From: Desulfuromonadaceae bacterium
GTDB lineage: Bacteria; Desulfobacterota; Desulfuromonadia; Desulfuromonadales; Geopsychrobacteraceae
Reading direction: 5' to 3'
Length of the DNA: 5,620 bases
Assembly: GCA_013138655.1 (NCBI GenBank)
Contig: WTCI01000331.1
Location: forward strand, 1-5,620
Both the position numbers and the translations under genes were made by a program. Every line of letters starts with the position of its first letter. The first letter of the stretch is position 1. Shown here piece after piece: positions 5,620 to 5,620 of the stretch. The notes under the pieces were generated by a model that saw only the letters and a list, made by a program, of their open reading frames with translations, ran no database searches and was not told the DNA's origin.

Positions 5620-5620
5620 A

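Overview
The window looks like a bacterial chromosome segment of housekeeping genes. From memory of gene families and neighbourhoods, it fits the Desulfuromonadota (Geobacter/Desulfuromonas/Pelobacter-type delta-proteobacteria). The reasons are the bacterial-type prolyl-tRNA synthetase with an inserted editing domain, a PATAN/DUF4388 protein inside a proS-pyrF-rlmB gene string, moderately GC-rich coding sequence, and a tRNA-tuf cluster of proteobacterial type. Genus-level assignment is inference; no 16S or other marker is present.

All recognised genes lie on the minus strand and read from right to left. First comes proS (5403-3691), then a PATAN/DUF4388 protein (3648-2419), pyrF (2422-1691) and rlmB (1691-906). 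The last three overlap at stop/start codons (ATGA, then TGATG), and only 42 bases separate proS from the second gene, so this reads as one operon. About 150 bases follow with two well-formed tandem sigma-70 promoters (29-base boxes with 17-base spacers). These drive tRNA-Thr(TGT), tRNA-Tyr(GTA), tRNA-Gly(TCC) and tRNA-Thr(GGT), and then tuf, of which only the first 41 codons are inside the window. The tRNA order and anticodons are those of the Escherichia coli thrU-tyrU-glyT-thrT-tufB operon.

Functionally the window is mostly translation: charging of tRNA-Pro, 23S rRNA methylation, four elongator tRNAs and EF-Tu, which delivers charged tRNAs. Pyrimidine synthesis (pyrF) and one uncharacterised, probably regulatory, protein are embedded in it.

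The right edge (5404-5620) is non-coding. It holds the proS leader with two small inverted repeats and then, at 5549-5617, a compact branched inverted-repeat structure. Its right arm contains a near-perfect plus-strand Shine-Dalgarno sequence one base from the structure's end, so a divergent gene probably starts just outside the window. Its left arm is an anti-Shine-Dalgarno-like sequence that would hide that site. This is the least explained part of the window: a self-sequestering leader, the end of an insertion sequence, or a minus-strand terminator are all possible.
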